From Rotaria socialis (Eukaryota; Rotifera; Eurotatoria; Philodinida; Philodinidae): a stretch of DNA of 64,000 nt. The stretch lies in assembly GCA_905331475.1 (NCBI GenBank), contig CAJNYU010000289.1, positions 62,001 to 126,000 on the forward strand, in the 5' to 3' direction. Of this stretch, positions 59,581 through 64,000 are shown one piece after another. Within the stretch, counting starts at the first letter, position 1. Every line of letters starts with the position of its first letter. A model generated the notes under the pieces. That model was not told the DNA's origin. It searched no databases and saw only the letters and a program-made list of their open reading frames with translations. The position numbers and the translations under genes were made by a program.

Positions 59581-60800
59581 GGTCTATTTGAACTTTCTTT
59601 TTTTTTTATCGAAAATATCGAGACCAACTAGAAAAAAACAAACAGTTGGATGTTGGAAAAGGTAAAAGTGTGACTCTACTATCTTATCAATGTATTTTAT
59701 CTCGAGAAAAATTATACATCTTCTTTTCAGTAGAAAACTTAAGATTTTCAAATTATAACTGAATATTTTTGTTCTTAAGAACTGTTAAATTAATCGAGCG
59801 CCATCTATTCGTTAGATGAAATTTAGTGACATCTTCTACATTATTCTGGGACAATATAAATATATTTTAAAATGAAACTACTGAGGTTATAAAACGATAG
59901 AACTGTGGTGAGACTAACGATTTATCGCAATCAACAACAAGATATAGATCACATTTAAAAATTTGTAAACGTATGATGAAAATATGAAGTGTTCAGTAGT
60001 AATCAGTAAAGTTGATGGCTTACCAGCGATTAGTAGTTCAGTGTAATGATTATTCAACGTGGTTGAATTAATATTTAAACAAAGATGAATACATATATGG
60101 TACCAGGTTTCAACCTTTGTCAGAAATAGAATGAAAATATAGTTTTATGGATTTCAATTCGAAAGAATCTCTCTCCTGTAAGACGTGTGCTCATAAGGAC
60201 GCAGGTAACTATTTTATAACTTTCTCCAAGATGAAAGATACATATTTAAATCGGCGAATGTAAATAGAAATAATCTGCAAGTTAAATTTGGAAACAGATT
60301 ATGTTTACTTTTCTTACAAAAATACAAGTAGTTCATTGAAATCCAATGAAAAATAATATTCATATTCTAATAGAGAATAGCATTCAGTGAAAACTTAGTC
60401 TATTTTGACATCCATACTTCTAAATACTGATACCATATAACGAAACAGTTAACCTCGATTTATATATGCAGCGAACGAACTACTAATGTATGCATGTTTA
60501 ATGATTTCAAATGATTGATTATGATATAATAGGTTTAATATGTAAAAAATTCATTATGGTACAATCAAATCAATGTAAATAAAGTGTTTAACAGTTTTTC
60601 TTAATCTGTGTTGTAGCAGTTGATTAAGTCATCAAGCTGTCCGGACATGTTTTAACACTACATGAACAAATATTTGCATTATCAGTAAATAAGATCACAG
60701 AGTATTTCATATTTGAGTATTATTTGGCTTTGACTGATACATTAAATTTATAAACTGTCAAATATAATGTATTATTTGTCTTTCATCGCTTTCAAAATAA
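59581..60800. other. AT-rich spacer, no gene seen
   Basis: It probably contains the phosphatase promoter at its left edge. Nothing else was recognised. Confidence 0.5.
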
Positions 60801-61181
60801 GAGGGGTGCCCAAGAACTAAGGATTAGGAATTCCTCATCAGTTCCCCTACAGTTCCTTGCATACTAAAGCAGCAGTGTCCAAGGACTGAGAAATAGGAAT
60901 TCCTAGTGTGCCGAGGAATTGTCAGTGCCGCTGTGATAATTCCTAGAGGAAATGGGAATCAACTATAGGTTTTCTCACAGTTCCACCATTCACGAAAGTT
61001 GCGATATTGTTGTTTTAAAAATAATTCTTGCATGAAATCATTGATTTTCACAATTTTTCAAGTAAAAATGAGTGTAAGAACAAAAATTATCGTGAATATT
61101 CCATATTTTTACCTTTAGTATGCAAGGAACTGTAGGGGAACTGATGAGAAATTCCTAATCCTCAGTCCTTGGACACCCCTC
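60801..61181. mobile_element. MITE with ~69-bp inverted ends (GAGGGGTGYCCAAG)
   Basis: A 381-bp element. The first ~69 bp (60801-60869) and last ~69 bp are inverted repeats with about five mismatches. Both start GAGGGGTG and carry GGATTAGGAATT, CCCCTACAGTTCC and TTGCATACTAAAG. Inside the left end a second inverted-repeat unit begins CAGCAGTGTCCAAGGACTG and resembles the terminal sequence, which suggests a nested related element. No target duplication is clear. It is non-coding. A truncated relative lies at 16139-16275. Confidence 0.8.
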
Positions 61182-62340
61182 GATATTTTGGATTGGTAAA
61201 TGAAATTCAATTGTTCTCAAGAGAACTCTCATCGACTGATGTTTTGAGTCTTGCTAGCCCATAAACATAATACAGTGTAATTTGAATGCTTGATCATAAC
61301 AACTGAAATTGGAACAACATCATGGAAATCTACTTTGAATAAAATTTTCATCTTCTTTCCTGAAAAACAATTTTACATACAATTTTTGTATCGATCAATA
61401 GGTCCAGGAATGAGAAATTTGACACTTCCGTTCATAGGAAAAAGTTACATGAAGAATAACAGAGGGTGATAATTCATGAGCTTCTGTTTATTTATTATCT
61501 TCCAGTATACATTGAAATTCACACTGCGAATGTGGTATGAAGACTGGATGTTTCAGTTTTGTTTTACGAATGTTACTAAAAATTTGATGTATGATCTTGC
61601 TTTATTTCTGAAACATAGCGTGTGATATATCGGAAAAGTAACAAACAACTATATTTGTCTCAATCTTGATATATATCAACATGAAAAGCATGAATTTATC
61701 AATTATAACTTTACTTGAAATAACTACAAGGAGTGAAAGTATAAAAATAAATAGTGAGTATAGCTTAGAGATTGGACAGATTGATTATTATTTTCTTTTA
61801 AATAAAAAAATACCTTTTCAATGATCTTGCATCAACTATTAAATGTCTCTTTTAAACAGGAAAATATGATCTCAAAAAGATTTCTATGCCATAGGCAGAT
61901 GTCACCGATGAACATAGGAGAAAATTTTATCTTACCTTGTAATAATCATAATAAGATAATATACTTTAAATTAAAAAAGCTATTTTTACCCGAATGAACT
62001 TTTTCAGTCTGCTCTGGTTATTTCAATTGATAACAGAAATTTAACTTAAAAGTTTTAGTGTTTGAAAATAAAGAAAATAATAAATAGATTATTAAAACTA
62101 CGTTGGTTGGATTTTCCATTTATAGTTTCCATTGAACACAATGACTCACATCTAAAACCCATTGAATCATAATAACAATAGCAACCGTTCATTCACACTA
62201 TTTTTCTTTGGTATTACTCATTCATATTTGTTATTTTCCATAATTTAATCTTGTTTTCATAAATTTGAGCAATTAACTGCGCAAAAGATTGTAATCAATT
62301 TGGTTATTCATTTGCTAATTTTATTTCTCATGAACAGTAA
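61182..62340. other. AT-rich spacer, no gene seen
   Basis: No supported gene or repeat. The promoter of the gene starting at 62341 should lie at its right end. Confidence 0.5.
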
Positions 62341-62928
62341 ATGATGACTGATTCTGCTAACATAGTTGATATTCATCCAACGGAATATGATCCAAATCAA
62401 GAGATTGAAAATATTAATTCAGAACAAATTAGACAAGTTACTGCAAGTAAGAGAATGAACTGCTAAAAGTAGATGTTCATTTTTTTTCTTAGGCATTAAT
62501 CAGGATTTTTCAAAAAATTATGTTCGGTTAACAATTAAAATTCCTCAAATGAAAACCTATCTTAATTGGCGTACATTAAGTCGTAATACAAAAAATGGTG
62601 TTACAACCAAAGCAGCATATAATGAAAAGTATGTCATTATTAATCTTTTACTACTATTATAAATAATAAATGGTTTTTGTTTCTCTCTCTCTCTCTCTTT
62701 ACTCAGTCGAGTTTATTTTCAATTTATTCTTAATCAAGGTAAATTAACAGAGACAAAATATGAATATTCATCAAGAGAGCCGTTTCATGGTCTTATTGAG
62801 TATAATAAAAGTTATTTTAAAGTAAGTATATATTTTCCTCTTATGCTTAGTAAAATTCTTCTATTGTTTCTTTTTAGTATAAAGACGAACGTGTGATTTG
62901 GTTTATACATAAAGCACAATCTTGGTGA
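62341..62928 (+). CDS. Small four-exon gene, 135 residues, family not recognised
   Basis: Exons 62341-62446, 62493-62628, 62707-62821 and 62878-62928 splice in frame with GT..AG introns of 46, 78 and 56 bp, ending at TGA 62926-62928. The protein starts MMTDSANIVDIHPTEYDPNQ (acidic). It continues with a block SINQDFSKNYVRLTIKIPQ and NWRTLSRNTKNGVTTKAAYN, and finishes with RVYFQFILNQGKLTETKYEY..IEYNKSYFKYKDERVIWFIHKAQSW. The second half looks like a compact beta-rich domain. There is no signal peptide or membrane segment. Consistent splice phases and protein-like composition support a real gene. I do not recognise it. It converges on the minus-strand gene at 63103 with about 175 bp between stops. 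Confidence 0.65.
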
Positions 62929-63102
62929 AAAAAACTATCGTGTCATAAAAAAGAAGCCAAGCTTATTCTATATTGTATCGTTTTGTTTTGTTAGTTGTTT
63001 GTATAATAATGAATAAATTTCGAAAACTTTTTTTCTGTAAAGTGATATACATACTAAAAAAACGCGAAAAAGCAGTGCAAATAAACAAATGTTTAGTTTC
63101 TA

Positions 63103-63522
63103 TCAAGTATTTGTTCCATTAGCAAGGTCACGACGCATAGTACTTGGTACTGCTATAGGTGGAACACCTTTTAAGCTATTCTTACGTGAATCGCTTTGTT
63201 GATCAAATGTAGTTCGCTGTTGCGCTTGACGGAGATATAAATCTGAGCCTGGTAGTGGTTTAGCATGTAATTCAACTTTTTGTGATATACCAAAACGTGC
63301 TTTACATTCACCACGTGTAATACGATAAATGCCGCGTGCATCTTTACGAAAACCTTTGTCACGCGGAAATAAATCTTCAAGATCACCAAATTCTAATGTG
63401 AGAATATCTTGAGAATCTTTGAAAAGTTTAACACGAATTTCTCCCATGAAGTATGATTTGATTTCAAATGTACCATGATATTCATCCTCTTGAACAACTA
63501 ATTCAGCTGTTGTTTGAGACAT
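63103..63522 (-). CDS. Small conserved-looking protein, 139 residues, family not recognised
   Basis: Single exon from ATG 63520-63522 to the stop at 63103-63105. The protein begins MSQTTAELVVQEDEYHGTFE and continues with a charged, beta-rich section (IRVKLFKDSQDILTLEFGD, LFPRDKGFRKDARGIYRI) and a Gln/Arg-rich, probably flexible C-terminal third (LYLRQAQQRTTFDQQSDSRK). Codon use and composition look like genuine coding sequence. There are no membrane segments, signal peptide, or recognised catalytic motifs. The upstream 480 bp to the window edge show no further exon I can support, though the gene could have a 5' UTR intron. Confidence 0.6.
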   Translation of the reverse strand: MSQTTAELVVQEDEYHGTFEIKSYFMGEIRVKLFKDSQDILTLEFGDLEDLFPRDKGFRKDARGIYRITRGECKARFGISQKVELHAKPLPGSDLYLRQAQQRTTFDQQSDSRKNSLKGVPPIAVPSTMRRDLANGTNT

Positions 63523-64000
63523 ACAAGGAATCTAATTTAAAGAAAAAATTGCTTTTTTCCGACCATTACTCAATTTGATTAGATAAAATAAAGTTTTGTT
63601 CAGAAAACGAGAAATCTGTAAAGATCGAGTTTACTATTCTGTAAGTTTTACAGCGTCTGCCTGTGAAAATAATATTGGAGTAGAACTATGTTCTTCAAAT
63701 ATCGAGATTAGATGGAGTCAGTGTTAATTGAAGTGAATAAAAATTATTTTCATTATCGTAATAAACCCAAAAATTAATCAAAATACAAATACACTGAGAA
63801 TAAATTTCACTAGGTATACTTTTCATGCAATATCAAAAGAAAATATCATTCTTGAGAAGCTAGTAGCACATGAGTATTTGCACTGATGGATCCTTGAAAG
63901 TATTAAATATTGAGGAAGTACGCAGTCTACCTTTTTATGAATTTCGGTTGGTCTTAAATCTGGCATCCTCTGTGGAGATGATCTCTTGTACATCTACGCT
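63523..64000. other. Window edge, nothing recognised
   Basis: AT-rich sequence without a supported feature. A gene beyond the window edge cannot be excluded. Confidence 0.4.

Overview
The window looks like nuclear DNA of a bdelloid rotifer, most likely an AT-rich genus such as Rotaria. This is inferred, not proven. The base composition is strongly AT-rich, introns are mostly 50-70 bp with GT..AG ends, and genes sit between long AT-rich spacers. The gene set also fits a bdelloid: an NHL-repeat protein, an R-S-E ADP-ribosyltransferase, a D123-family protein, a GT31 glycosyltransferase, DD37D mariner elements and many small foldback elements. No prokaryotic features were seen, and no complete retroelement was recognised.

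Layout. 0.8-2.1 kb (+): a SoxC-like HMG-box transcription factor gene with two exons. 6.1-7.2 kb (-): a five-exon gene for a protein with three copies of a Cys/His module that I do not recognise. 8.7-9.9 kb: a hAT-type MITE holding a G/C homopolymer, then a TACGG-rich foldback element. 10.2-11.2 kb (-): an SLC35E3-like transporter. 13.2-16.1 kb: copy A of a ~3 kb degenerate segment that recurs inverted (copy B) at 36.2-39.2 kb and partially (copy C) at 44.0-45.3 kb. 17.1-18.2 kb: a tRNA-derived SINE with perfect 13-bp target duplications and a foldback element. 19.2-20.1 kb (-): a six-bladed NHL protein whose 5' side is broken up by a partial duplication and mariner relics (20.4-23.5 kb). 24.8-25.9 kb (-): ADP-ribosyltransferase. 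26.7-27.8 kb (-): secreted trypsin-like protease pseudogene. 30.2-34.6 kb (-): SLC5 sodium/solute symporter of many exons, with a hAT-like MITE and a foldback in its introns. 39.3-43.9 kb: two head-to-head broken copies of a PD-(D/E)XK-like ORF. 46.2-47.4 kb (-): D123-family protein. 48.9-51.0 kb: two more foldbacks. 53.3-54.4 kb (-): GT31 glycosyltransferase. 56.7-57.3 kb (-): ribosomal protein RPS26. 57.4-59.6 kb (-): purple acid phosphatase. 62.3-63.5 kb: two convergent small genes of unknown function.

The intact genes are ordinary single-copy-looking metazoan genes for transcription, transport, glycosylation, translation and a secreted phosphatase, and nothing suggests they act as one pathway. 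The unusual part of the window is its repeat content. One set of foldback elements shares the same CCCAGG ends but carries quite different internal palindromes. A mosaic of inverted, partly degraded copies occupies roughly 13-16 kb and 36-45 kb. The three-module Cys/His protein is the best candidate for an undescribed family.
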